Program-made: the position numbers and the translations under genes
NCBI GenBank assembly: GCA_965373045.1
Contig: CBDVEQ010000169.1
Coordinates: forward strand, 1 to 5,671
Direction of reading: 5' to 3'
Source of the DNA: DAOVDI01 sp965373045
GTDB taxonomy: Bacteria; Acidobacteriota; Aminicenantia; Aminicenantales; Aminicenantaceae
DNA length: 5,671 nucleotides
The notes under the pieces: model-generated
Databases searched by the model: none
What the model saw: the letters and a program-made list of their open reading frames with translations, nothing else
Told to the model about the DNA's origin: nothing
Part shown: positions 1 to 5,671 of the stretch, in pieces
Layout of the letters: every line of letters starts with the position of its first letter
Position numbering within the stretch: the first letter of the stretch is position 1

Positions 1-464
1 ACCCCAGATACACCAAAAAAAAGAATATCGGCCTCTACAGCAAGATCGTCAAGATATCCGATGTGTTTGACGCGATTACCTCAGAAAGACCCTATAGAAA
101 AAAGATCTTAAGCCGGGATGAGGCACTGAATTTTATGGCGGAAAAATTCAAAGGAGAATTCGATCCGATTCTTTTTAACATCTTTACCAAGATGATCGGG
201 GAATGTCCTGTGGGGACACTAGTTCTTCTTGATACCGGAGAAATCGGGATTGTGAATAAAACAAATCCCAACCCGGATTTTAATATCCGCCCTTTGATAA
301 AACTGATAACCGATAAAAAACGCAAGCGGATTGACGGTGATATTGTTGACCTGTCCAGGATAAAACCGGGTACAAATAATTTTATGCGATCGATCGTTAC
401 AATTTTGAATCCCAGTGATTATGACATAAAAATATCAGACTATTTCGTTACACAAACCCTCTAA
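1..464 (+). CDS. HD-GYP domain protein, C-terminal part (5' end outside window)
   Basis: Partial gene, open in frame from base 3 to a TAA at 462-464 (153 visible residues). The stretch at residues 11-32, containing SDVFDAITSERPYRKK, is the hallmark second half of an HD-GYP domain. The first visible residue, Pro, sits 19 residues before the Asp of SDVFD, the usual spacing from the P of the GYP motif, and the two preceding bases (ac) fit a Tyr codon, so the window edge probably cuts through GYP itself. The helix that follows (SRDEAL near 37-42, then GEFDP at 51-55) is also typical. HD-GYP proteins usually hydrolyse cyclic-di-GMP at a di- or tri-metal centre; the HD and HHE ligands would lie upstream and are not visible, so activity cannot be judged. 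After the domain comes a tail of about 85 residues, starting near PVGTLVLLDTGEIGIV, predicted by eye to be beta-rich. Any sensor domain is off-window. The codon at 63 is GTG (Val), internal and not a start. Confidence 0.85.
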   Translation, partial: PRYTKKKNIGLYSKIVKISDVFDAITSERPYRKKILSRDEALNFMAEKFKGEFDPILFNIFTKMIGECPVGTLVLLDTGEIGIVNKTNPNPDFNIRPLIKLITDKKRKRIDGDIVDLSRIKPGTNNFMRSIVTILNPSDYDIKISDYFVTQTL

Positions 465-1114
465 CCCTTAAGAAGCGAGTCGAGGATTAATACACGCCTG
501 CCTCTAACTTCAAGCCGCCCCTCAAAATAGAGTCTGACTGCTTCTGGATAAATTTTGTGTTCTTCCTTCAGGATTCTTGTACTCAAAGTGTCGTCGGTGT
601 CGTTCTGAAGAACTGGCACAACCGCCTGATTGATGATAGGGCCCATATCCACATCAGGGATGACAAAATGAACAGTCGCCCCTGAAAACCTCACTCCCCA
701 GTCGATGGCTTTCTGTTGGACATGCAGCCCAGGAAACGAGGGGAGCAATGCCGGATGGATATTAATGATCCTGTGTTTGAATTCCCTGCAGAATTCAGAA
801 GTTAAGATCCTCATGTATCCGGCCAGGCAGATAAGGTCGATATCCCGGGTCCTCAACTCCTTGACGATGGCCATATCATAGTCTTCACGGGATTCATAAT
901 TTTTTGGACGCAGATAAAGTATCTCCAGATTCCTGTCCTGAGCGATCTGCAGCCCTGGAGCGTTCTTTTTATTGCTGAACACGACCGTAATTTCAGCATT
1001 GATATCGCCTTTTTTGATGGCATCGTGAAGAGCTATAAAATTGGAACCGCGGCCGGAGATAAAAACAGCGATTTTTCCCCTTTTATTGGGGCTGAGAAAG
1101 GTTGTATCAGTCAT
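461..1114 (-). CDS. purN: Phosphoribosylglycinamide formyltransferase (GAR transformylase, folate-dependent)
   Basis: Cytosolic enzyme of 217 residues that transfers a formyl group from 10-formyltetrahydrofolate to GAR, giving FGAR, the third step of de novo IMP synthesis. The N-terminal nucleotide-binding loop SGRGSN is at residues 20-25. The formyl-transfer core INIHPALLPSFPG (117-129) supplies the catalytic Asn118 and His120, and SGATVHFVIPDVDMGP (144-159) holds Asp156, equivalent to E. coli Asn106, His108 and Asp144. Length is close to the family norm (about 190-215). It carries about 13 residues before KIAVFISGRGSN, more than many homologues, but the ATG at 1114 has a good Shine-Dalgarno and there is no later Met before the motif. 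It is last in the operon, 27 bp after purL. Its TAG stop (461-463) overlaps the TAA of the convergent HD-GYP gene. Its product is the substrate of the PurSQL complex encoded just upstream. Confidence 0.97.
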   Translation of the reverse strand: MTDTTFLSPNKRGKIAVFISGRGSNFIALHDAIKKGDINAEITVVFSNKKNAPGLQIAQDRNLEILYLRPKNYESREDYDMAIVKELRTRDIDLICLAGYMRILTSEFCREFKHRIINIHPALLPSFPGLHVQQKAIDWGVRFSGATVHFVIPDVDMGPIINQAVVPVLQNDTDDTLSTRILKEEHKIYPEAVRLYFEGRLEVRGRRVLILDSLLKG

Positions 1115-1119
1115 ATTTT

Positions 1120-1131
1120 CCTCTCTCTCCT
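1120..1131 (-). promoter_or_regulatory. Ribosome binding site of purN
   Basis: On the minus strand the 27-base gap between purL and purN contains AGGAGAGAGAGG. Its proximal end (AGAGG) lies 5 bases before the purN ATG and its distal AGGAGA lies 11 bases before it. Either core could pair with the 16S rRNA tail. This fixes the purN start and suggests purN recruits ribosomes independently, unlike the overlapping genes upstream. Confidence 0.7.
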
Positions 1132-1141
1132 ATTTTATTCA

Positions 1142-3352
1142 TCACGATTTAATTTGGAAGATCTTTGGAATGGCATTTTTCCAGGTGTTGTATGCTAAGG
1201 CCACCGGGACTTTGATGCAGGATTTTTCGCTGTGCCGGATAAATATTTTTTGTCCGTTGACCTTGCCTATTTGGGTGATCGGAATGTTCCTCTTCCCGGC
1301 CAGATCCAATACTGTATCGAGATTTTCAGGCTCAACGGTCACGATGATCCGCGATTGTGTTTCGCCAAAAAACAGGGCGTCGGTTCGGATGCTGTCCTTC
1401 AGGCTCACTGTGCAGCCCAAAAAGGCTTCTGCGGAAAAAGCACTTTCCGCCAGGCAGACAGCCAGGCCCCCTTCTGAGATATCATTGGCCGAAGCAATAA
1501 GCTCTTTTGAAGCAGCCTCGATACAAAACTCCTGGACTTTTTTTTCCTCGGCCAGGTCGATTTGAGGAGGAGTCCCTTCTTCCTTTCCGTGTAACGCCCG
1601 AAAATATTCTGTTCCGTTGAGTTCTTCTTTGGTTTTTCCCAGAAGTAGAATAATGTCTCCCTCGTTCTTGAATCCCTGGCTGACAGCCTTATGAAAATCA
1701 TCCACAATTCCCACGATCCCCAGAACAGGAGTTGGAAAGATGGGAGCTCCCTCTGTTTCGTTGTAAAAACTCACATTCCCTCCGGTCACTGGAATGGAAA
1801 AGACCTTACATGCTTCAGCAATGCCCTCGACTGTCTCTATGAACTGCCACATGATTTCTGGTTTTTCAGGATTGCCGAAATTGAGGCAGTTAGTTACACC
1901 CAGGGGGCGCGCTCCGATACAGGCCAGATTGCGGCATGCTTCTGCCACGGCTATCTTTCCTCCGGTTCGAGGATCCAAATAACAGTAGACAGCATTTCCA
2001 TCCAGAGTCAAGGCCAGGGCGCTGTCTTTCCCTTTGAGCCTCAGGAGAGATGCCCCGGCTCCTGGAAAGAACACGGTATTGATCTGGACCATATGGTCAT
2101 ACTGCCGATAGACCCACTCTTTATTGGCAATGGTGGGCTGTGAGAGGAGCCGGAGAAAAGCCTTGTTGTAGTCTTCAGGGGGTTCAGGAAGGTTGATGTT
2201 CCTGATACGGGATAGATATGCCGGCTTTTTGCTTTGTCTGTTGTAGACCGGACAGGAGTTGACAATGGCATCCACGGGAACATCGACGACAATCTCTCCT
2301 CCGGCTTTGACCTTCAGCTTGTTGCCGTCGGTCACTTGCCCGATGATAACCGCTTCCAGGTCCCATTTAGCAAAGATCTCCTGCACCTCTTTGACAGTTT
2401 TATCTGTGGCTACGAGAAGCATTCTTTCCTGTGATTCAGAGAGCATGATCTCATAGGGAGTCATTCCCTCTTCTCTTTGGGGGACGAGGTCAAGGTTGAT
2501 CTCGATACCGGTTCCGGAATTGGAAGCCATCTCTGAAGATGAGCAGGTTAAGCCTGCGGCGCCCATATCCTGGATTCCGACGATCAAACCTTTGTTCATG
2601 ACTTCAAGGCAGGCTTCAAGAAGCAGTTTTTCTTTGAACGGGTCTCCGACCTGGACATTGGGCCTCTTTTCTTCGAGGTCTTCCCCGAATTCAGCAGAGG
2701 CCATGGTTGCGCCATGGATACCGTCTCTTCCTGTTTTGGACCCAATGTAAAGGACAGGATTCCCCGTGCCTTCGGCTTTAGCATAAAAGATCTTGTCGTG
2801 CTCAGCGATCCCTAAGCAAAAAACATTCACAAGCGGGTTTAATGCATAGCTGTTATGAAAATAGATCTCTCCGCCAACTGTCGGAACGCCCATACAATTT
2901 CCATAACCCGCGATTCCTGACACTACTCCGTCCATAATGGATCTGTTATGCGAATTCGACAGAGGACCGAACCTGAGAGAATTCATTAATGCAATGGGTC
3001 TTGCCCCCATTGTGAAAATATCCCGTAATATCCCTCCGACCCCAGTTGCTGCTCCCTGATAGGGTTCGATGAACGAGGGGTGGTTGTGTGATTCGATCTT
3101 AAAAACAGCAGCCATGCCGTCTCCAATGTCAATTATCCCTGCGTTTTCTCCGGGGCCCTGAATTACGTTTTCTCCGGTGACCGGAAGTTTCTTAAGATGG
3201 GCTTTGGAGCTTTTGTAGCTGCAGTGTTCTGACCACATCAGGGAGAAGATGCCCAACTCTGTGTAGGATGGTTCTTTTCCGATCAGATCGACGATCCTGT
3301 TGTATTCTTCAAAGGTCAGACCGTGCTTTTCTAAAAGCTTTTTATCGATCAT
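1142..3352 (-). CDS. purL: Phosphoribosylformylglycinamidine synthase, large subunit (short-type PurL, FGAM synthase II)
   Basis: ATP-dependent synthase subunit of 736 residues (B. subtilis PurL is about 742) that converts FGAR to FGAM using ammonia delivered by PurQ, with PurS as the bridging subunit. It shows the duplicated AIRS/PurM-like architecture. In the first half: MWSEHCSYKSSK (39-50) with His43, KIESHNHPS (85-93) with the conserved His89 and His91, GVGGILRDIFTMGARP (104-119), and DMGAAGLTCSSSEMAS (262-277). In the second half: YDHMVQINTVFFPGAGAS (418-435), LDPRTGGKIAVAEACRNL (459-476), TNCLNFGNPEKPE (487-499), GGNVSFYNET (524-533) and NDISEGGLAVCLAES (623-637). It lacks the fused glutaminase domain of the roughly 1,300-residue enteric enzyme, which fits the separate purQ and purS. 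The ATG overlaps the purQ TGA as ATGA (3349-3352). Only a weak purine-rich stretch (GAGAG) precedes it, so translation is probably coupled to purQ. Confidence 0.98.
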   Translation of the reverse strand: MIDKKLLEKHGLTFEEYNRIVDLIGKEPSYTELGIFSLMWSEHCSYKSSKAHLKKLPVTGENVIQGPGENAGIIDIGDGMAAVFKIESHNHPSFIEPYQGAATGVGGILRDIFTMGARPIALMNSLRFGPLSNSHNRSIMDGVVSGIAGYGNCMGVPTVGGEIYFHNSYALNPLVNVFCLGIAEHDKIFYAKAEGTGNPVLYIGSKTGRDGIHGATMASAEFGEDLEEKRPNVQVGDPFKEKLLLEACLEVMNKGLIVGIQDMGAAGLTCSSSEMASNSGTGIEINLDLVPQREEGMTPYEIMLSESQERMLLVATDKTVKEVQEIFAKWDLEAVIIGQVTDGNKLKVKAGGEIVVDVPVDAIVNSCPVYNRQSKKPAYLSRIRNINLPEPPEDYNKAFLRLLSQPTIANKEWVYRQYDHMVQINTVFFPGAGASLLRLKGKDSALALTLDGNAVYCYLDPRTGGKIAVAEACRNLACIGARPLGVTNCLNFGNPEKPEIMWQFIETVEGIAEACKVFSIPVTGGNVSFYNETEGAPIFPTPVLGIVGIVDDFHKAVSQGFKNEGDIILLLGKTKEELNGTEYFRALHGKEEGTPPQIDLAEEKKVQEFCIEAASKELIASANDISEGGLAVCLAESAFSAEAFLGCTVSLKDSIRTDALFFGETQSRIIVTVEPENLDTVLDLAGKRNIPITQIGKVNGQKIFIRHSEKSCIKVPVALAYNTWKNAIPKIFQIKS

Positions 3353-4047
3353 TTCCGGCTCTCTATATAATCAATGATGGATTCAAATATGATTTTTCCA
3401 TCTGCGCTTCCAAGTAAGGCTTCAGATGCTCTCTCAGGATGAGGCATCATTCCCAGTACGTTCCTGTCCAGGTTCATGAGGCCGGCAATATTTTCCATGG
3501 ATCCATTGACATTGGCCATTTTACTTATACTGCCATCCGGGTCCGAATACCGGAATACGATCTGATCGTTTTTTTTCAGTTCGACAAGTGTTTCCGGAGT
3601 GGCATAATAATTACCGTCAAAGTGAGCGATAGGGATTTTTAATATCTGTCCGGCTCGGCTCGATCTTGTAAATGGGGTCTGGTCATTTTCGATCCTGATG
3701 TGTATATGCTGGCAGAGAAATTTGAGGTTTTTATTGCGCAGCATGGCCCCTGGTATGAGTCCCAGTTCCAGAAGGACCTGGAATCCATTGCATATCCCGA
3801 GAATGATGCCGCCTTTTTGAGCGAATTCTGTGATCTCTTGTATCAGAGGAGAAAAACGGGCGATGGCACCAGACCGGAGATAGTCCCCATAAGAAAATCC
3901 ACCAGGGAGGACAATACAATCACAGTTTTTCAGGTCATGATCTTTGTGCCAGAGAAAAGTCGTCTCTTTGTCGAGAACGTCCCGCAGTACATGAAATGTG
4001 TCATAGTCGCAGTTTGACCCTGGAAAAACCACTACACCAAATTTCAT
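3349..4047 (-). CDS. purQ: Phosphoribosylformylglycinamidine synthase, glutaminase subunit
   Basis: Class I glutamine amidotransferase of 232 residues that hydrolyses glutamine and passes ammonia to PurL in the PurSQL complex. It begins MKFGVVVFPGSNCD, has the PGGFSYGDYLRSGAIARF block (48-65), the nucleophile Cys86 in GICNGFQ (84-90), and the His203/Glu205 pair of the triad in MPHPERA (201-207). Length and C-terminal LLGSADG (211-217) match Bacillus-type PurQ closely. Start choice: an in-frame TTG at 4062 would add five residues (MENHQ), but the ATG at 4047 gives the canonical family N-terminus and forms a 4-bp ATGA overlap with the purS stop, the same junction seen between purQ and purL. I therefore use 4047. 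All catalytic residues are present. Confidence 0.97.
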   Translation of the reverse strand: MKFGVVVFPGSNCDYDTFHVLRDVLDKETTFLWHKDHDLKNCDCIVLPGGFSYGDYLRSGAIARFSPLIQEITEFAQKGGIILGICNGFQVLLELGLIPGAMLRNKNLKFLCQHIHIRIENDQTPFTRSSRAGQILKIPIAHFDGNYYATPETLVELKKNDQIVFRYSDPDGSISKMANVNGSMENIAGLMNLDRNVLGMMPHPERASEALLGSADGKIIFESIIDYIESRK

Positions 4048-4286
4048 TTGATGATTTTCCAATCGAATTTTTCAATGATTGGATTGGCCAGTACCTTATG
4101 AGCGATCTCCGGCACTACTTCATTCATCCTGTCCTCAGAGATTCCATCTAATTCCAGTTCAAATACTTTTCCCTGCCTCACATTCTTAATAAAATCATAT
4201 CCTAATGTATGCAAAGCATTCTTTACTGTCTGTCCCTGAGGATCGAGGATGCTCTCCTTAAAAGAAATAAGAACTCTAATCTTCAT
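4044..4286 (-). CDS. purS: Phosphoribosylformylglycinamidine synthase, PurS subunit
   Basis: Small subunit of 80 residues (family about 80-90) needed to assemble the FGAM synthase; in B. subtilis and Thermotoga a PurS dimer joins PurQ to PurL. It has no catalytic motif of its own. Recognition rests on the N-terminal pattern MKIRVLISFKESILDPQGQT (1-20), where the ILDPQG segment is the family hallmark, followed by NALHTLGYD (23-31) and VRQGKVFELEL (36-46), and on its place directly before purQ and purL. It starts 11 bp inside the end of purB and its TGA overlaps the purQ ATG. A good Shine-Dalgarno lies inside the purB 3' end. PurS is often missed in annotation because of its size; here the family pattern and context leave little doubt. 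Confidence 0.96.
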   Translation of the reverse strand: MKIRVLISFKESILDPQGQTVKNALHTLGYDFIKNVRQGKVFELELDGISEDRMNEVVPEIAHKVLANPIIEKFDWKIIK

Positions 4287-5577
4287 CAGATAACACCCTG
4301 TTAAAAATATAATCGATTTTATCCATGTATGGATCCAGAGAGAAACATTTGTCGATCTCTTGCGGAGAGAGCTGCTTCTGGATCTCCGGGTCCGATTGGA
4401 TTAATTCCTTAAAATCCAGATTGTTCTCCCAGGCTTTCATACTGTTGGTTTGAACACATTTGTAGGCCGCTTCCCGCGACATACCTGCCCTGGTCAGGGC
4501 CAGCATCACTCCCTGTGAGAAAACGAGCCCTCTGGTAACGTTAACATTTTTTTTCATTTTTTCCGGATTAACATTCCAGTTCGCAAGAATATTTTCTGCT
4601 TCAGAAAGAAGGAAATCCGTTACGATAAACGAATCGGGGAGGATAATCCTCTCTGCTGATGAATGGGAGATGTCCCTCTCGTGCCACAAAGCAATATTTT
4701 CCATTGCGGTCTGCAGGTTTGAACGGGGGATCCTTGCCAGGCCGGAGATCCTCTCTGCGCGGACCGGATTTTTTTTGTGGGGCATTGCAGAGGATCCTTT
4801 CTGTCCCTTAGTGAACGGCTCTTCTACTTCCAGGACTTCGGTCTTCTGTAGATGGCGGAGTTCGACCGCAAATTTATCCAATGAGGCGCAGATGAGGGCT
4901 AAAACGAATACTACCTCAGCATGCCTGTCTCTCTGGAGGATCTGGGTCGATACTTTTGCCGCTTTAAGCCCGAGTTTTTTCAGGGCGATTTTTTCAATCT
5001 TTGGATCAAGATGGATGTAAGTGCCTACAGCCCCGGCGATCCTGCCAACACTGATCCCTTCCAGTGCGGCATCCACACGTCGGATGTGGCGCTGGATTTC
5101 CTCATACCATACAAGGAGTTTTACACCGAACGTGATAGGCTCTGCGTGGACTCCGTGAGTGCGGCCGATAATGACCGTGGTTTTATGGATCAGAGCCTGT
5201 TTTCTGATAACATCCCTAAGACGAACCAGGTCTTTTCGTGTTTTTTCAAGGGCCTCCTTGATCAATGAAGACAGGGCAGTGTCCACCACATCATAGGATG
5301 TAAGGCCAAGGTGGAAATATCGGGAGAGATTTCCAATATGCTCTGCAACCGAAGTCAGAAAAGCGATGACATCATGCTTTACGACCTTTTCGATCTCGTC
5401 GATCCGATCGGTCGTAAAATCTGCCTTGTCTTTGATCTCCTTCAGCGCGTCATCCGGAATCTTTCCCAGTTCGTTCCATGCCTCACAGACAGCAATCTCC
5501 ACATCCAGCCATTTTTGGTATCTGTTCTGGTCTGTCCAAATAGAGCCCATTTTTGGTAAAGTATATCTTTTTATCAT
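4276..5577 (-). CDS. purB: Adenylosuccinate lyase
   Basis: Cytosolic lyase of 433 residues, fumarase/aspartase superfamily, normally a homotetramer. It releases fumarate in two reactions: SAICAR to AICAR in IMP synthesis, and adenylosuccinate to AMP. It aligns along its whole length with the B. subtilis enzyme (431 residues) by memory. Visible landmarks: start MIKRYTLPKMGSIWTD, KHDV with His68, FHLGLTSYDVVDTA (88-101) with His89, GRTHGVHAEP (138-147) with the general acid His141, LQRDRHAE (214-221), and the superfamily signature GSSAMPHKKNP (261-271), whose mobile loop carries the catalytic Ser262. WHERDISHSSAERIILPD (298-315) is also conserved. It is first in the operon, right after the promoter and a Shine-Dalgarno, and overlaps purS by 11 bp. 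Only PurB in this cluster acts late in the pathway and on the AMP branch. Confidence 0.98.
   Translation of the reverse strand: MIKRYTLPKMGSIWTDQNRYQKWLDVEIAVCEAWNELGKIPDDALKEIKDKADFTTDRIDEIEKVVKHDVIAFLTSVAEHIGNLSRYFHLGLTSYDVVDTALSSLIKEALEKTRKDLVRLRDVIRKQALIHKTTVIIGRTHGVHAEPITFGVKLLVWYEEIQRHIRRVDAALEGISVGRIAGAVGTYIHLDPKIEKIALKKLGLKAAKVSTQILQRDRHAEVVFVLALICASLDKFAVELRHLQKTEVLEVEEPFTKGQKGSSAMPHKKNPVRAERISGLARIPRSNLQTAMENIALWHERDISHSSAERIILPDSFIVTDFLLSEAENILANWNVNPEKMKKNVNVTRGLVFSQGVMLALTRAGMSREAAYKCVQTNSMKAWENNLDFKELIQSDPEIQKQLSPQEIDKCFSLDPYMDKIDYIFNRVLSDED
4294..4299 (-). promoter_or_regulatory. Ribosome binding site of purS, inside purB
   Basis: The minus strand reads AGGGTG followed by a 7-base spacer and the purS ATG at 4286. 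The site lies within the last codons of purB, so ribosomes finishing purB uncover or directly reach it. It supports the short 80-residue PurS start. Confidence 0.65.
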
Positions 5578-5586
5578 GGAATAAGA

Positions 5587-5593
5587 CCCTCTC
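5587..5593 (-). promoter_or_regulatory. Ribosome binding site of purB
   Basis: GAGAGGG on the minus strand, 9 bases before the purB ATG at 5577. It is purine-rich and correctly placed, and it confirms the canonical MIKRY N-terminus. It lies about 8-14 bases into the predicted transcript, so the leader is little more than the ribosome binding site. Confidence 0.65.
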
Positions 5594-5607
5594 TGAAATG
5601 ATGTGTA

Positions 5608-5637
5608 ATAATATCAGTAACATTCCACCCTTGTCAA
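5608..5637 (-). promoter_or_regulatory. Predicted sigma-70-type promoter of the purBSQLN operon
   Basis: On the minus strand a perfect -35 hexamer TTGACA (5637-5632) is followed by an 18-base spacer and TATTAT (5613-5608), five of six matches to the -10 consensus. The bases TG at 5616-5615 form an extended -10 (TGaTATTAT), which offsets the slightly long spacer. Transcription would start near 5601, leaving a leader of about 24 nt before purB. All five pur genes could be read from it. The match is by eye only; no start site is known. Confidence 0.7.
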
Positions 5638-5643
5638 TAAACC

Positions 5644-5654
5644 TGAATTATTCA
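5644..5654. repeat. Short palindrome upstream of the -35 box
   Basis: TGAAT-T-ATTCA on the plus strand, perfect 5-bp arms around one base, lying 6 bases upstream of the TTGACA box. It could be a half of an operator or simply part of an AT-rich upstream element. It does not match the E. coli PurR operator or the Bacillus PurBox as I know them. A palindrome this short in AT-rich DNA can easily arise by chance. Confidence 0.25.
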
Positions 5655-5655
5655 T

Positions 5656-5671
5656 AAAAAATGGCCGATTC
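5656..5671 (-). terminator. Possible 3' half of a terminator for an upstream gene (cut by window edge)
   Basis: On the minus strand the edge reads GAATCGGCCA, then TTTTTT (5661-5656), the form of a GC-containing stem arm followed by a U-tract. The matching 5' arm would lie outside the window, so the hairpin cannot be seen. If real, it would end a co-directional gene just before the pur promoter. Confidence 0.25.

Noticed and set aside
457..514. Repeated CCTCTAAC at the junction and about 40 bases further on
   Set aside because: Only about eight bases are shared, both copies lie in coding sequence, and no third copy was seen; chance is sufficient.
380..520. Intrinsic terminator at the purN / HD-GYP junction
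   Set aside because: CGATCGATCG near 388-397 is self-complementary but lacks a loop and a following T-tract on either strand; no other stable hairpin with a T-run is evident by eye.
1041..1565. Plus-strand open frame of 174 codons opposite purN and purL
   Set aside because: Lies antisense to conserved catalytic coding sequence, has no recognisable motif or credible ribosome binding site, and reads as a low-complexity shadow of purL.
1691..2143. Plus-strand open frame of 150 codons opposite purL
   Set aside because: Entirely antisense to the conserved second half of PurL; its composition follows purL codon structure and resembles no family.
4670..5268. Two overlapping plus-strand open frames (116 and 115 codons) opposite purB
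   Set aside because: Antisense to the PurB active-site region; they overlap each other in different frames and show no protein family features.
5661..5671. ATGGCCGATTC as the start of a divergent plus-strand gene
   Set aside because: Only three codons are visible, there is an A-run but no Shine-Dalgarno before the ATG, and the same bases are better read as part of a terminator stem.
5578..5671. Purine riboswitch, PurBox or PurR operator upstream of purB
   Set aside because: The predicted leader is too short for an aptamer, and I see neither the Bacillus CCGAACA-type box nor the enteric ACGCAAACGT-type operator.

Overview
This window holds a compact purine-biosynthesis operon on the minus strand, plus the 3' end of a signalling gene that converges on it from the left. 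Reading in the direction of transcription (right to left), the operon is promoter (about 5608-5637), purB, purS, purQ, purL, purN. The plus-strand gene at the left edge (1-464) is the C-terminal part of an HD-GYP domain protein, probably a cyclic-di-GMP phosphodiesterase. Its 5' end lies outside the window.

The five pur genes are all intact by length and by visible catalytic motifs. PurN adds the first formyl group to glycinamide ribonucleotide (GAR to FGAR). PurS, PurQ and PurL form the three-part FGAM synthase that converts FGAR to FGAM. PurB catalyses two later steps: SAICAR to AICAR, and adenylosuccinate to AMP. The remaining IMP-pathway genes (purF, D, M, E/K, C, H) are not here and must lie elsewhere if the pathway is complete. 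Packing is very tight: purB/purS overlap by 11 bp, purS/purQ and purQ/purL each overlap by 4 bp (ATGA), and purL/purN are 27 bp apart with a clear ribosome binding site. The purN stop overlaps the stop of the convergent HD-GYP gene, so no intergenic DNA lies between them.

The only real non-coding stretch is the 94 bases right of purB. It carries a good sigma-70-type promoter (TTGACA, 18 bp, extended -10 TGaTATTAT), a leader predicted at about 24 nt, a Shine-Dalgarno sequence for purB, a small palindrome upstream of -35, and at the very edge what may be half of a terminator for the next gene.

The organism is a bacterium. The separate PurS/PurQ/short-PurL arrangement (as in Bacillus, archaea and many non-enteric phyla) excludes the single-chain PurL of enteric gamma-proteobacteria. 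An HD-GYP protein beside the operon fits a motile or c-di-GMP-using lineage such as a delta-proteobacterium-like, Nitrospirota-like or Acidobacteriota-like group, but the phylum cannot be fixed from this window. I see no mobile element, CRISPR array, RNA gene or undescribed system; this looks like ordinary core-metabolism DNA with a few details worth checking.
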